Shown piece after piece: positions 1-8,772 of a stretch of 24,514 bases of DNA (the first letter of the stretch is position 1; every line of letters starts with the position of its first letter). Below the pieces are notes generated by a model. The model worked only from the letters and a program-made list of their open reading frames with translations. It ran no database searches and had not been told where the DNA came from. The stretch spans positions 1 to 24,514 of the forward strand of contig SFLS01000028.1 of NCBI GenBank assembly GCA_004554485.1, read 5' to 3'. This stretch comes from Oscillospiraceae bacterium (GTDB lineage Bacteria > Bacillota > Clostridia > Oscillospirales > Ruminococcaceae). The translations under genes were made by a program, and so were the position numbers.

Positions 1-388
1 AGGTCGGAAAGCGCTCCCAGAAAGCAAACCGGATAAAATCCACCACATAGCCCTGGGCAATGCGGTCGATCAGGTTCCCGATGCCGCCGGAGGCCACCAA
101 GGCCAGCGATAAAAAGGCCATATTGGCCAGTTTGCCGCGTTTGGCCGCCATATACACCAGGATCGCCAGCAGCATCACACCTGTCGCAATGATCAGCAGC
201 GTCTGCCTGCCGGAGAGCATCCCCCAGGCGGCGCCGTCATTGCCGTTCGGCAAAAAATCAAAGTTGATTAGTCCCGGAATGACCGGCGCCGCTCCGGCGC
301 CCGCCAGGTGCAGGATCGCCCACTGTTTGCTCCACTGGTCCAATCCCAGCAGCAGCAATCCCAGCACAACAGAAAAGATCTGAAACAT
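1..388 (-). CDS. lspA: Lipoprotein signal peptidase (signal peptidase II), C-terminus cut by window edge
   Basis: Membrane aspartyl protease that removes the signal peptide from lipid-modified prolipoproteins. The visible 129 residues start at ATG 388 behind a GAGGGTG ribosome binding site. They show a hydrophobic first segment followed by DQWSK, the family's N-terminal landmark, an NDGAAWG stretch and then GGIGNLIDRI-AQGYVVDFI. The Asp in NLIDR (about residue 108) is the first catalytic aspartate in this family. The second, in the N-x-AD motif, should lie about 20 residues further on, outside the window. LspA is usually 150-165 residues, so only the last 20-35 are missing. It follows divIVA after 60 bases that contain a hairpin. 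A likely substrate encoded in the same window is the lipoprotein at 23356-24216. Confidence 0.95.
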   Translation of the reverse strand, partial: MFQIFSVVLGLLLLGLDQWSKQWAILHLAGAGAAPVIPGLINFDFLPNGNDGAAWGMLSGRQTLLIIATGVMLLAILVYMAAKRGKLANMAFLSLALVASGGIGNLIDRIAQGYVVDFIRFAFWERFPT

Positions 389-403
389 TTTTTCACCCTC
401 AAA

Positions 404-434
404 AGTCTGCGACCCGTTTTACAGGCCGCAGACT
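404..434 (-). terminator. Hairpin between divIVA and lspA, weak terminator or attenuator
   Basis: AGTCTGCG and CGCAGACT form a perfect 8 bp stem around a 15-base loop with further G/C pairs possible. On the minus strand it is followed by TTTT and, only about 10 bases later, by the lspA start. The short T run suggests partial termination that would lower lspA relative to divIVA. It could also be a processing hairpin. Confidence 0.45.
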
Positions 435-448
435 GCTTTTATCCTTTA

Positions 449-1267
449 TCAGAAGTCATCGTCGTCATCCATCAGGTTAAAATCATTGCCGAACTTCAAT
501 CCCGCAAATTTGCTGCGGCGCTCATCCGGGGTCTGTCCGATATCGATGTTCAGAATCTGCTGCTTTTTCTTCTCGAACTCGGCAAAAATATCCTCACCCA
601 GCGCCGGAAAATCCGTTTCCTCCTCCGGCTCTTCGCTTGGCTCGGTCTCCGCCGCGGCTTCCCCTTGCGGTGCTTCCGCCGGCTGTTCTTCCTGTTCCAG
701 CACTGCCTGCTCCGCCGCTTCGGCAGGCTCTGCGGTCTCCGCCGGCGTTGGCTCCTCCGGTTCCTGCGCAGACGTTTCCGGCTCGGCGGCAGGCTCCTCG
801 GCAGGGACCTGGGCCGGCTCCGCGGGTTCCGTCACCGGAATCTTTGTCACCAGCTCAATATGCTCCCGGTACAGCTCGATCAGCTTGGATTTGAACTCCG
901 CGGCCGCAGTCTGCACCCGCAGCAGCTCGTCCTTTTCCTCCTCCACTTTTTTGTGGGCTTCTTCCACGATATGCGCCGCTTTTACCGAAGCCTCCCGCAT
1001 GGTGATCTCCGCCTTGTTGTTGGCGTTTTTGATAATGTTGTCGCCCATTTTCTGGGCGCCCAGCAGCGCTTCACGCAGGCTGTCCTCATCGTCGCGGTAT
1101 TTCTGCAGACTTTCCGCCAGTACTGCTATTTTTTCTTCCAGCACCTCATTTTGTTCCTGCAGGTCCTTTACCGTTCCCAGTATCTTTTCAATATAGGAAT
1201 CCACTTCTTCGGCCTTGTAGCCGGAGATCCCCTTGGAAAACTGCGGATGAGCCAAATGTTCGGTCAT
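449..1267 (-). CDS. divIVA: DivIVA-domain cell division / polarity scaffold protein
   Basis: Coiled-coil scaffold that binds curved membrane at septa and poles and organises division or envelope growth. The 272-residue protein begins with the DivIVA signature F-S-K-G-x-x-GY-x-x-x-EVD-x-YI (about residues 10-26). A long heptad-rich coiled coil follows to about residue 130. Next comes a low-complexity region rich in Ala, Glu and Pro (about 145-220), then a short conserved-looking tail with FNLM and five consecutive Asp before the final Phe. ATG 1267 is preceded by GGGGAGGG. It lies 39 bases after sepF, the usual neighbour in Firmicutes, and upstream of lspA. The acidic Ala/Glu/Pro linker is longer than in B. 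subtilis DivIVA, which is about 164 residues. The family assignment is firm; the exact role in this organism is inferred. Confidence 0.9.
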   Translation of the reverse strand: MTEHLAHPQFSKGISGYKAEEVDSYIEKILGTVKDLQEQNEVLEEKIAVLAESLQKYRDDEDSLREALLGAQKMGDNIIKNANNKAEITMREASVKAAHIVEEAHKKVEEEKDELLRVQTAAAEFKSKLIELYREHIELVTKIPVTEPAEPAQVPAEEPAAEPETSAQEPEEPTPAETAEPAEAAEQAVLEQEEQPAEAPQGEAAAETEPSEEPEEETDFPALGEDIFAEFEKKKQQILNIDIGQTPDERRSKFAGLKFGNDFNLMDDDDDF

Positions 1268-1306
1268 GTTCTTTCCCTCCCCTGGTATATGTTCTGGTCC
1301 CTTTGC

Positions 1307-1798
1307 TTATAAATACAGTCCGCTGTTTTCCAGCTCATCCAGCAGGCTGTCGCCCATCACGCCGACGTTATAGGGGGTGATGATATAGGTGGAGTTGGCC
1401 ACCTTTTTGATCTGACCGCCGTTGGCATAGGCTACGCCGCTTAAAAAGTCCACCAGCCGGCGGGCAATATCCCGGTTGGTCGATTCCAGGTTCAGTACGA
1501 CGGTGCGTTTGGCCAGCAAATGATCGGCAATGCCGCTGGCATCCTCAAAGCGCTCCGGCTTTACCAGCACCACCTGCAGCTGCGTCGTGGTATTGATATT
1601 CACGACCTTGTTGTCTTTGCGGGACTGTGCCGCTGTTTTTTCGGCCGTTTCCTGCTTATTCATGCGGTAATCAGGTTGGACGGAAAAGCTCCCGAACGGG
1701 TCATCCTCCTGTTCCTGCTGGTCGGTTTCCTCAAAATCATCCTCAAATTCCTCGTCGCCGATCCCCATAAAATCCTTGAATTTATTGATGAAACTCAT
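1307..1798 (-). CDS. sepF: Cell division protein SepF
   Basis: Membrane-associated Z-ring protein that binds FtsZ and tethers and bundles it at the division site. The 163 residues have the standard layout. An N-terminal amphipathic membrane-binding helix (MSFINKFKDFMGI) is followed by an acidic Asp/Glu-rich linker (about 15-35). The globular SepF domain (about 70-150) contains VVLVKPERFEDA, the LLAKRTVVLNLE strand, the DIARRLVDFLSG helix and a conserved IxPxNVGVMGD-like end. The length is normal for the family. ATG 1798 has an AAGGAGG site 6 bases upstream. A promoter with perfect TTGACA lies directly ahead, so it is the first gene of a sepF-divIVA-lspA unit. Confidence 0.95.
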   Translation of the reverse strand: MSFINKFKDFMGIGDEEFEDDFEETDQQEQEDDPFGSFSVQPDYRMNKQETAEKTAAQSRKDNKVVNINTTTQLQVVLVKPERFEDASGIADHLLAKRTVVLNLESTNRDIARRLVDFLSGVAYANGGQIKKVANSTYIITPYNVGVMGDSLLDELENSGLYL

Positions 1799-1837
1799 AG
1801 TGACCTCCTTGCATAGAATGATAGGTTACACAGTTAT

Positions 1838-1866
1838 AGTATCCCATTTTTTGTGGTTCGTGTCAA
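1838..1866 (-). promoter_or_regulatory. Sigma-A-type promoter for sepF-divIVA-lspA
   Basis: Read on the minus strand, TTGACA (1866-1861), 17 bases, then GATACT (1843-1838), about 40 bases ahead of the sepF start. The -35 element is a perfect match and the -10 element matches four of six. It sits in the 103-base gap after the HlyD-like gene, so the division genes can be transcribed separately from the repair operon upstream. Confidence 0.65.
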
Positions 1867-1879
1867 TGTATAACCACAA
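1851..1879. promoter_or_regulatory. Inverted repeat flanking the sepF -35 box
   Basis: TTGTGGTT and AACCACAA are perfect 8 bp arms separated by 13 bases, and the -35 hexamer lies in the spacer. Neither strand shows a T tract directly after it, so it does not look like a terminator. It could be an operator. No regulator is identified. Confidence 0.4.
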
Positions 1880-1901
1880 GAAATTGTGTCCCGATTTTTA
1901 T

Positions 1902-3113
1902 TTACAGGTCGCTCAGGGACATTCCGTCGTACAGCTCCGCCTTGGTATCGATCAGCTTGTCAAAGATATTCAGCGATTCTTCACCGGTATAGTTCAGCCG
2001 GCTCAGGTAATAGGTATCCCCTTCGTAAATGATATCCACCGTCTTGAACTTGACGCTGTATCCGTTATCCACATAAACGCCCTTTACCCCGTCCACGATC
2101 CGCAGGTACTGTTTATCAAAGCGTACGCCGGTAAAGGAATCCGAGGAAAGCCGTACCGCGGCCTCCCGGCGGGAAACGGTATCCTCCGTCACCGCGTTGC
2201 CCTTTATCACCAGCATCACAGTGTTGCCGTCATCGCTTTCGACAGAGCGGATCACCGTTCCTTCCACACTGCCGCCGCGGCCCCCGGAAAAGGAAAGGCT
2301 GACTTTGCTGCCCGGCGGAAAGTTCTTTTCCTCCTTGCTGTCTATCGTCAGCGCAAAGTACCATTCCGGCCCCGAAACGATCTTTCCCAGCAGCTCCTCC
2401 TGCGCCGGATACTCCTCCGTCAGCATCTGCTGCAGCTCTTCGCAGGTCAACATTTCCAGACTTTCCGTGGTGTACTGGCCTTCCCGCCCGTCCACATAGC
2501 TGCTGAAATAGCCTTCCTGCGTGCTGTAGACCGCCTCGCTCGAAATACTCCTCTCGGTCTGGTTCTCCAGCTCTGCGATCCGGCTGTTGAGCTCGGCCGT
2601 GCCGCCGGTTATCCCGCTGCCCAGGTTAATCTCCTCCTGCAGCTGCAGCGTCAGTTCGTCCAGCGTATCGTATTGCCCCAGCGCCACCGCCGCCGCCATC
2701 CGCCGCAGAGCGATATCGGTATTGCGGGTCAGATCGCTCACCGTGGCGGTGTTATTGCTTTCCAGCATGGTCCGCACCCGCTGCAGCATTGTCAGCTCTT
2801 TCTGCGCTTCCTGCTGCTGACGGGCCAGATCGGCGCTCAGGGCGTCATTGTAGCGGTAGGCCAGCACGCTGCCCACACGCACCTTTTCGCCGTCCTCAAC
2901 CGCGTAACGCAGGTGGCTGCCCGCCGGCTGCGCCAGACTCTGCTCGGTCCGGAAAAAGATCCCGTGGGACGTCGCGGTATGGTACACCGTATAGCGATAA
3001 ACATCGACGGTGGAATAATCGCTGAAAAAATGCCGGTAAGCGTGATACCCTGCAAAAATCAGCAAAAACGCCGCCATGATTACTGTCAGCAGCTTTCCCA
3101 TTGCACTTTTCAC
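1902..3113 (-). CDS. Membrane-anchored HlyD-like protein of the miaA-sepF locus
   Basis: A 403-residue protein of unproven function. It has one N-terminal membrane segment (about residues 8-28, rich in Leu, Ile, Phe and Ala) and an otherwise extracytoplasmic body. A lipoyl/HlyD-like half motif (GEKVRVGSVLAYRYND, about 75-90) is followed by a helical, Gln/Leu-rich coiled-coil stretch (about 95-190), and the C-terminal half is beta-rich. This resembles periplasmic-adaptor (HlyD) architecture, but no export ATPase or permease lies beside it. Similar proteins sit next to sepF in many Clostridia, from memory, so a division or envelope role is plausible. The start is GTG 3113, overlapping the miaA TGA stop as GTGA, with GGGGAGG 7 bases upstream. 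An internal ATG four codons later has poorer support. Confidence 0.6.
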   Translation of the reverse strand: MKSAMGKLLTVIMAAFLLIFAGYHAYRHFFSDYSTVDVYRYTVYHTATSHGIFFRTEQSLAQPAGSHLRYAVEDGEKVRVGSVLAYRYNDALSADLARQQQEAQKELTMLQRVRTMLESNNTATVSDLTRNTDIALRRMAAAVALGQYDTLDELTLQLQEEINLGSGITGGTAELNSRIAELENQTERSISSEAVYSTQEGYFSSYVDGREGQYTTESLEMLTCEELQQMLTEEYPAQEELLGKIVSGPEWYFALTIDSKEEKNFPPGSKVSLSFSGGRGGSVEGTVIRSVESDDGNTVMLVIKGNAVTEDTVSRREAAVRLSSDSFTGVRFDKQYLRIVDGVKGVYVDNGYSVKFKTVDIIYEGDTYYLSRLNYTGEESLNIFDKLIDTKAELYDGMSLSDL

Positions 3114-4066
3114 GCCGTTTCCTCCCCGTCATTCTGAATAATCCTCATTGCCTGCTCCGTTACCGTCTCCCCGGCTTGCTGCGCGTCCGGCTCGATCCAC
3201 CGGATCCGGGCATCCGCCCCGAACCAGGTCAGCTGCCGCTTGGCGTACCGGCGGGTACTGCGTTTCAGGTTTTCCAGCGCCTGCTCCAGTGGGAGCGTCC
3301 CGTCCATCCAGTCGTACAGTTCCTTATACCCGATGGCCTGCGCCGCCGTGGCGGTCAAGCCCTGCTGCCGTACCGCCCTGGCCTCTTCCAGCAGTCCGGT
3401 CTCTGCCATCGCGTCCACCCTGCGCCCGATCCGCTCATACAGGTTCTCCCTGTTTCGATACCGCAGCCCGATCTGGATCACATGATAGGGGCAAGGCGCC
3501 TGCCGGGAGCGTTCCTCCTGCTCCCGGATCGACCTGCCGCTCACCTGCATCACTTCAATGGCCCGGATCACCCGCCCCAGGTTATTGGGATGGATCCTTT
3601 CGGCGGTTTGCGGGTCCATCGCCTGCAGCTGCCGCCATACGGCCAGGTTTCCTTCGTCCTGCGCCTGACGGCGCAGCCGTTCCCGCAGGGCGGCATCTCC
3701 GCCGGTTTCCTCCTCGTACTGGATATGATCTACGATGGCCTTGATATACAGGCCCGTCCCACCGCACAGCACCGGCACCCGGCCCCGCCGCAGGATATCG
3801 TCGATCTTCTCTCTTGCCAATACCGCATATTGGGCCACCGAAAAGGGCTTCTCCGGCGGCCAGAACCCGATTAGATGGTGCGGCACCTCCGCCATCTCCT
3901 CGGGAGTGGGCTTTGCCGTCGCAATATCCATTCCCCGGTAGATCTGCATGCTGTCGGCGGAAACGATCTCTCCGCCCAGTTCCTTTGCCAGGGCAATGGC
4001 CAGCGCCGTCTTGCCGGAGGCCGTCGGGCCTACCACGGCGATCAGCGTATTCGGTTTTGGCGGCAC
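3110..4066 (-). CDS. miaA: tRNA dimethylallyltransferase
   Basis: Transfers the dimethylallyl group from DMAPP to N6 of A37 in tRNAs that read UNN codons. The product is the substrate of MiaB, encoded at 9243-10664. The P-loop GPTASGKT near the N-terminus is followed by VSADSMQIYRGMDIATAKP, whose Asp and Ser/Gln belong to the family's tRNA and DMAPP site. Further landmarks are HHLIG, LCGGTGLYIKAI and the YAKRQLTWF motif near the C-terminus. The length is about 318 residues, normal for the family. I prefer GTG 4066 because GAGGTGA lies 5 bases before it; GTG 4075 is an in-frame alternative with a weaker site. It lies 20 bases after mutL and overlaps the HlyD-like gene by four bases. Confidence 0.97.
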   Translation of the reverse strand: MPPKPNTLIAVVGPTASGKTALAIALAKELGGEIVSADSMQIYRGMDIATAKPTPEEMAEVPHHLIGFWPPEKPFSVAQYAVLAREKIDDILRRGRVPVLCGGTGLYIKAIVDHIQYEEETGGDAALRERLRRQAQDEGNLAVWRQLQAMDPQTAERIHPNNLGRVIRAIEVMQVSGRSIREQEERSRQAPCPYHVIQIGLRYRNRENLYERIGRRVDAMAETGLLEEARAVRQQGLTATAAQAIGYKELYDWMDGTLPLEQALENLKRSTRRYAKRQLTWFGADARIRWIEPDAQQAGETVTEQAMRIIQNDGEETA

Positions 4067-4086
4067 CGCTATCACCTCGTTTTTTG

Positions 4087-6081
4087 CTAGACGATCCTTC
4101 CGAACATTTTTTCCAGTTCCCGCCGTGTGATGACGACCGCCACCGGCCGTCCGTGGGGACAGTTGCGCACGGTGGGGTCCTCCCGCAGCAGCCGCAGCAG
4201 CTCCTGCTGCTCCCGCTCCGGCGAGGGGATATTTCCCTTGATGGCAGCTTTGCAGGCGACGGAGTGGTACAACTCGTCAAAAATGGCGGTTTCCTCCCGG
4301 CCGCCCTGCAGCAGCCGCTCACACAGCTCAGTCACCAGGTCCTGCACGGGGCTGTCCTCCAGCACCGCCGGCACCTCCCGTATCCGCACACACCTGTCTC
4401 CGAAATCCTCCACCGCGAATCCGGCCCGTTCAAAATATTCCGGGTTGGAAAGGGCGGCCTCGTACTGCTCGTGGGAAAGCATTACCGTCTGCGGCGCCAG
4501 CAATACCTGCCGTTCCACCGCGCCGCTCTGGTGCTGCTGTTTCAGGCGGTTGAACAGGATCCGCTCGTGGGCGGCATGTTTATCGATCAGCAGCAGTTCC
4601 TCGCCGTGCTCCGCCAGCAGATAGGTCGCAAAAGCCTCCCCGATCAGCCGGTATTCCTTTTCCGGCGCCGGTAACTCAGCTGCCGTCACCGGGGACTGTA
4701 CGCCCACCGGGTCGCTGTGCTCCCGCCGGACCGATTCCGCCGCCTCGGCGGCCCGGTTTCTCTCTGTTTTTTCTGTTTGCTTTACCCATTTGGATTCTAC
4801 CTGCGGACCGGGGGGGATCTCCGGCTCCCATTTGCGCGGGGGCGCCGCCCGCTGTTCCGAAGCGCCGTAGGGCGTCCCCTTGGGCGGCAGCTCCCTGCGG
4901 TACAGCGCCGTACCGCTTTCGCTGCGCAAAAATCCCGTCGGACCGCCGTAGCTCTTTTTCTCCGGCAGGCTTTCGGCCAAGTCCCGATACTGCCGGGCGG
5001 TCATGCGGGTCTGTACTCCTTCTGCCGGCCGGTTTTTCAGTTCAAAATCATTAAAGCGTCTGCCGCCGACGTCCCGTACCGGCACCGTACGGTCCATCCG
5101 GCCCAAAGCACCCTTGCAGGCGTTCGTCACCGCGTCAAAGACCCCGCGCTCGTCGCTGAGCTTGACCTCCAGCTTGGCGGGATGCACATTGACGTCCACC
5201 TGCGCCGGGTCGACGGTCAAATTGATAACGCAGCCAGGGAATTTGCCCACCATAATATGGTTGCGGTAGCTTTCCTCCACCGCCGCCATCATGGTGGCGC
5301 TTTTGATGTAGCGGTGATTGATAAAAAAGTGCTCCATGCTGCGGGAGGGCCGGCAACATTCCGGCCGCACCAGAAAGCCGCTGATGCGGTACGGACCGCT
5401 TTCACATTCCACCGGGATCAGTCCCCGGCCGAATTCATTGCCGTACACGGCAAAAACAGCCGCCAGCAGATCACCGCTGCCCGGTGTGGAAAGTCTGACC
5501 TCCCGCTCCCGGATCAGCTTAAAGGCGATCTCGGGGTGGGACAGCGCCAGCCGGTCCAGCAGCGTTGCGACGGCCGTCCCTTCGGTCGTGTCTTTTTTCA
5601 GAAATTTCATTCTGGCCGGGACATTGTAAAACAGGTTGCGCACCGTAATAACGGTACCGATGGGGCAGCCCGCCTCCGCCAGCTCCCCGGCGCACTCCCC
5701 CGCAAGGCTATATCGTGTCCCGATCTCCTCCCCGGTCGCGCGGGTCACCAGCTCGGTCTCGCTTACCGCGCAGATAGAGGCCAGCGCCTCCCCGCGGAAC
5801 CCCAGCGTCCCGATGCGGTCAAGATCCTCCGGGCGCAGCACCTTGCTGGTGGCGTGGCGCAAAAAGGCCTTCGGGACGTCCTCCCGCTCGATGCCGCAGC
5901 CGTTATCGGTCACACGGATGAGCCGTACCCCGCCGTTGGCGATCTCCACCGTGATGGCGGTCGCGCCGGCATCAATGGCGTTTTCCACCAGCTCCTTGAC
6001 CACCGAAGCCGGCCGGTCTATCACCTCTCCCGCCGCGATCAGCTCGGCGGTTTCCCGGTCCAGTATATTGATTTTCGGCAC
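4087..6081 (-). CDS. mutL: DNA mismatch repair protein MutL
   Basis: GHKL ATPase that links MutS mismatch recognition to strand removal. In Firmicutes it also nicks DNA. The 664-residue protein has the N-terminal ATPase motifs in order: ELVENAIDAG, DNGCGI, RHATSK and GTLGFRGEAL. A transducer domain and a long Pro/Arg/Glu-rich linker (about 340-460) follow, then the C-terminal dimerisation/endonuclease domain. That domain carries the metal-site motif at 500-511 (D-K-H-A-A-H-E-R-I-L-F-N), ACKAAIKGN and CPHGRP. The last position of DQHA-x2-E-x4-E is Asn511 instead of Glu, and Gln is Lys. The start is GTG 6081 behind GGAGATGA. It lies 39 bases after mutS, clearly one operon. Confidence 0.97.
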   Translation of the reverse strand: MPKINILDRETAELIAAGEVIDRPASVVKELVENAIDAGATAITVEIANGGVRLIRVTDNGCGIEREDVPKAFLRHATSKVLRPEDLDRIGTLGFRGEALASICAVSETELVTRATGEEIGTRYSLAGECAGELAEAGCPIGTVITVRNLFYNVPARMKFLKKDTTEGTAVATLLDRLALSHPEIAFKLIREREVRLSTPGSGDLLAAVFAVYGNEFGRGLIPVECESGPYRISGFLVRPECCRPSRSMEHFFINHRYIKSATMMAAVEESYRNHIMVGKFPGCVINLTVDPAQVDVNVHPAKLEVKLSDERGVFDAVTNACKGALGRMDRTVPVRDVGGRRFNDFELKNRPAEGVQTRMTARQYRDLAESLPEKKSYGGPTGFLRSESGTALYRRELPPKGTPYGASEQRAAPPRKWEPEIPPGPQVESKWVKQTEKTERNRAAEAAESVRREHSDPVGVQSPVTAAELPAPEKEYRLIGEAFATYLLAEHGEELLLIDKHAAHERILFNRLKQQHQSGAVERQVLLAPQTVMLSHEQYEAALSNPEYFERAGFAVEDFGDRCVRIREVPAVLEDSPVQDLVTELCERLLQGGREETAIFDELYHSVACKAAIKGNIPSPEREQQELLRLLREDPTVRNCPHGRPVAVVITRRELEKMFGRIV

Positions 6082-6120
6082 AGGCTCATCTCCTTTCTTT
6101 CGGTTCTGTCTTTGCCGCCT

Positions 6121-8736
6121 TTACAGCAGCTTTTTCAGCTCGTAGATCAGGTTCAGCGCCTCCAGCGGCGTCAGGGTATTGGGGTCTGCCTGCCGCAGCC
6201 GTTTTTTGATCGCCTCGCCTTTCTCATCGATGAAGAACAGCTGCTCGCCCCCCTCCGGGGCTTTGGCGCGGGTATGCACCTTGGCCCGGGAAACTTCGTG
6301 GCCCTCCTCCAGCGAGGAAAGCACCTCGTAGGCGCGGTCAATGACCCACCGGGGGATCCCCGCCAGCTTGGAAACCTCGATGCCGTAGCTTTCATCCACC
6401 CCGCCGGGAATGATCCGCCGCAGGAAGATGATCTCCTCGCCCCGTTTTTTCACCGCGACGTTGTAGTTCTTTACGCAGGGGATCAGCTCCTCCAGCTCGG
6501 TCAGTTCGTGGTAATGGGTGGCAAACAGCGTTTTGGCGCCCAGCTTTTTGCGGTCGGCAATGTATTCGATCACGGCGCGCGCAATGCTCATGCCGTCGTA
6601 GGTGGAGGTTCCGCGCCCGATCTCATCCAGGATCAACAGGCTCTTGTCGGTCGCCTCCCGCAGGATGGTCGCGACCTCGTTCATTTCCACCATAAAGGTG
6701 GACTGTCCGGTGGTCAGATCGTCGGAGGCCCCCACGCGGGTAAATATGCCGTCCACGATGCCGATGCGGGCGCTTGCCGCCGGCACAAAGCTGCCGATCT
6801 GCGCCATCAGCACGATGAGCGCCACCTGTCGCATATAGGTGGATTTACCGGCCATATTGGGACCCGTCAGCACGGCAATCTGCTGCTCCCGGTTGTTCAG
6901 CTTGGTATCATTGGGGACAAAGGGCACCCCGTCCAGTAGCTGTTCCACCACCGGGTGCCGTCCTTCGCTGATCTCGATCTCATCCGAAAGGTCCACCGTC
7001 GGGCAGCAGTAGTTGTTGTTCAGCGCCACGGTGGCAAAGCTGCACAGCATATCCAGTCCCGCCACCGCCGCTGCCGTCTGCTGAATGCGCGGCAGTTCGG
7101 CTGCCACAGTTGCCCGAACCTGCTCGTACAGCTCGGCTGCCCGTTCCACAGCGTCCTGCTGGGCGTGCAGCACCCGTTCCTCCAGCTCCTTGATCTCCTC
7201 GGTGATGTAACGCTCCGCGTTGGTCAGGGTCTGCTTGCGGATATAATGGGCCGGCACCTGGTCCTTGAAGGAGTTGGAAACCTCGATGTAATACCCAAAC
7301 ACCCGGTTGTAACCGATGCGCAGCGTGCGGATACCGGTGGCTTCCTTTTCCCGTTCCTCTATTTCCGCCAAAATCCCGCGGATATCCTTGGAAAGGTGCC
7401 GGGCGTCATCCAGCGCGGCGTCGTATCCCTCCCGGATGACGCCGCCTTCCTTCAGCGGCGCTTCGCTGTCCGGGTCGATCGCGGACCCGATCAGCTCCGC
7501 TATATCGTTCAGCGGGTCTATGTTCTGTTCGATCTCCCGCAGCAGGGCACACTGTACCTCGCCCAGCAGCTCCCGGATCGCCGGCAGGCGGGCCGCCGTC
7601 ATTCCCAGGGCAATCATATCCTTGACCGGCGGGTTGCCGTAGACTACCCGGGTCATCAGCCGTTCCAGGTCGTATACGCCGTCCAGCTCGGCGGCCAGCT
7701 CGCTGACCAGGATGCTGTTTCTCGTCAGCTCGGTCACCGCATTCAGCCGCCGGTTGATGGCGTTGACCGAAAGCAGCGGCTGTTCGATGGAGGTACGCAG
7801 CAGCCTGCGCCCCATCGAGGTCTTGGTCTTATCCAGCACCCAGAAAAGCGTTCCCCGCTTTTCCCGGCTGCGCATCGTTTCGGTCAGTTCCAGGTTGCGC
7901 CTGGCGCTGATGTCCAGCTTCATATACTCCTGCGGCAGGTAGCACTGCACCTCCAGCAGCCGCTCCAGACCGGTAAATTGGGTCACCTTCAGGTAGGCCA
8001 TCAGCCCGCCCAGCGCCGAAACGGCCAGCGGAACGCCCTCCAACCGGGTCAGCGTCTCTTTGCCGAACTGCTCCTCCACGATCCGGCGGGCCGCCTCCGC
8101 CGCGTAGGCGTCGGTGTCTCCCTCCTGGGCAGCACAGCACAGCCGGTCCTTCAAAAATGAGACCGCCGAGTGCATTTTTGCAAATTCCTTCTGGTAGATC
8201 ACCTCGTGCGGGCTGTATTTGCCCAGCTCATTGATGACCGCCGTCTCCCCGGCAACTTCGGTAGCCAGCACGCAGCCGGTGGAAATATCGGCAAAGGCCA
8301 GCCCGCAACGTTCCTCTCCGGGGCAGATGCTGCAGATGAAGTTGTTGCTGCCCTCCTCCAGCATATTGGCTTCCATCAGGGTACCGGGGGTCACCACCCG
8401 CACGATATCCCGCTTGACCATTCCCTTGGCCAGCGCCGGATTTTCCAGCTGCTCGCAGATGGCGACCTTGTAGCCCTTTTTCACCAGCCGGGCAATGTAG
8501 TTATCCACGCTGTGATAAGGCACGCCGCACATCGGGGCGCGCTCCGGCAGGCCGCAGTCGCGGCCGGTCAGCGTCAGCTCCAGCTCCCGGGAGGCCGTCA
8601 CGGCGTCATCAAAGAACATCTCGTAAAAGTCTCCGAGACGGAACATCAATATCTGGTCCCGATGCTCGTCCTTCATCGAAAGGTACTGCTGCATCATGGG
8701 GGAAAGCTTGCTGCGATCCTCAGGTACAAGAGACAT
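6121..8736 (-). CDS. mutS: DNA mismatch repair protein MutS
   Basis: Homodimeric ATPase that finds mismatches and small loops and recruits MutL. The 871-residue protein is full length. The mismatch-reading Phe-Tyr-Glu motif is at residues 37-39 in FRLGDFYEMFFDD. The Walker A motif TGPNMAGKST is at about 624-633, the Walker B region LLILDEIGRGTST and the TLFATHYHEL motif follow, and a C-terminal helical tail ends the protein. ATG 8736 is preceded by GAGGAACC. It sits between the ricA-like gene and mutL, the same order as B. subtilis ymcA-(cotE)-mutS-mutL. No oddity was seen. Confidence 0.99.
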   Translation of the reverse strand: MSLVPEDRSKLSPMMQQYLSMKDEHRDQILMFRLGDFYEMFFDDAVTASRELELTLTGRDCGLPERAPMCGVPYHSVDNYIARLVKKGYKVAICEQLENPALAKGMVKRDIVRVVTPGTLMEANMLEEGSNNFICSICPGEERCGLAFADISTGCVLATEVAGETAVINELGKYSPHEVIYQKEFAKMHSAVSFLKDRLCCAAQEGDTDAYAAEAARRIVEEQFGKETLTRLEGVPLAVSALGGLMAYLKVTQFTGLERLLEVQCYLPQEYMKLDISARRNLELTETMRSREKRGTLFWVLDKTKTSMGRRLLRTSIEQPLLSVNAINRRLNAVTELTRNSILVSELAAELDGVYDLERLMTRVVYGNPPVKDMIALGMTAARLPAIRELLGEVQCALLREIEQNIDPLNDIAELIGSAIDPDSEAPLKEGGVIREGYDAALDDARHLSKDIRGILAEIEEREKEATGIRTLRIGYNRVFGYYIEVSNSFKDQVPAHYIRKQTLTNAERYITEEIKELEERVLHAQQDAVERAAELYEQVRATVAAELPRIQQTAAAVAGLDMLCSFATVALNNNYCCPTVDLSDEIEISEGRHPVVEQLLDGVPFVPNDTKLNNREQQIAVLTGPNMAGKSTYMRQVALIVLMAQIGSFVPAASARIGIVDGIFTRVGASDDLTTGQSTFMVEMNEVATILREATDKSLLILDEIGRGTSTYDGMSIARAVIEYIADRKKLGAKTLFATHYHELTELEELIPCVKNYNVAVKKRGEEIIFLRRIIPGGVDESYGIEVSKLAGIPRWVIDRAYEVLSSLEEGHEVSRAKVHTRAKAPEGGEQLFFIDEKGEAIKKRLRQADPNTLTPLEALNLIYELKKLL

Positions 8737-8772
8737 TTTGGTTCCTCAAACTTTCTGTCAGATGGGCGTCCT

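Noticed and set aside
4717..6939. 740-codon plus-strand open frame opposite mutL and mutS
   Set aside because: Antisense shadow spanning two certain genes and their intergenic gap.
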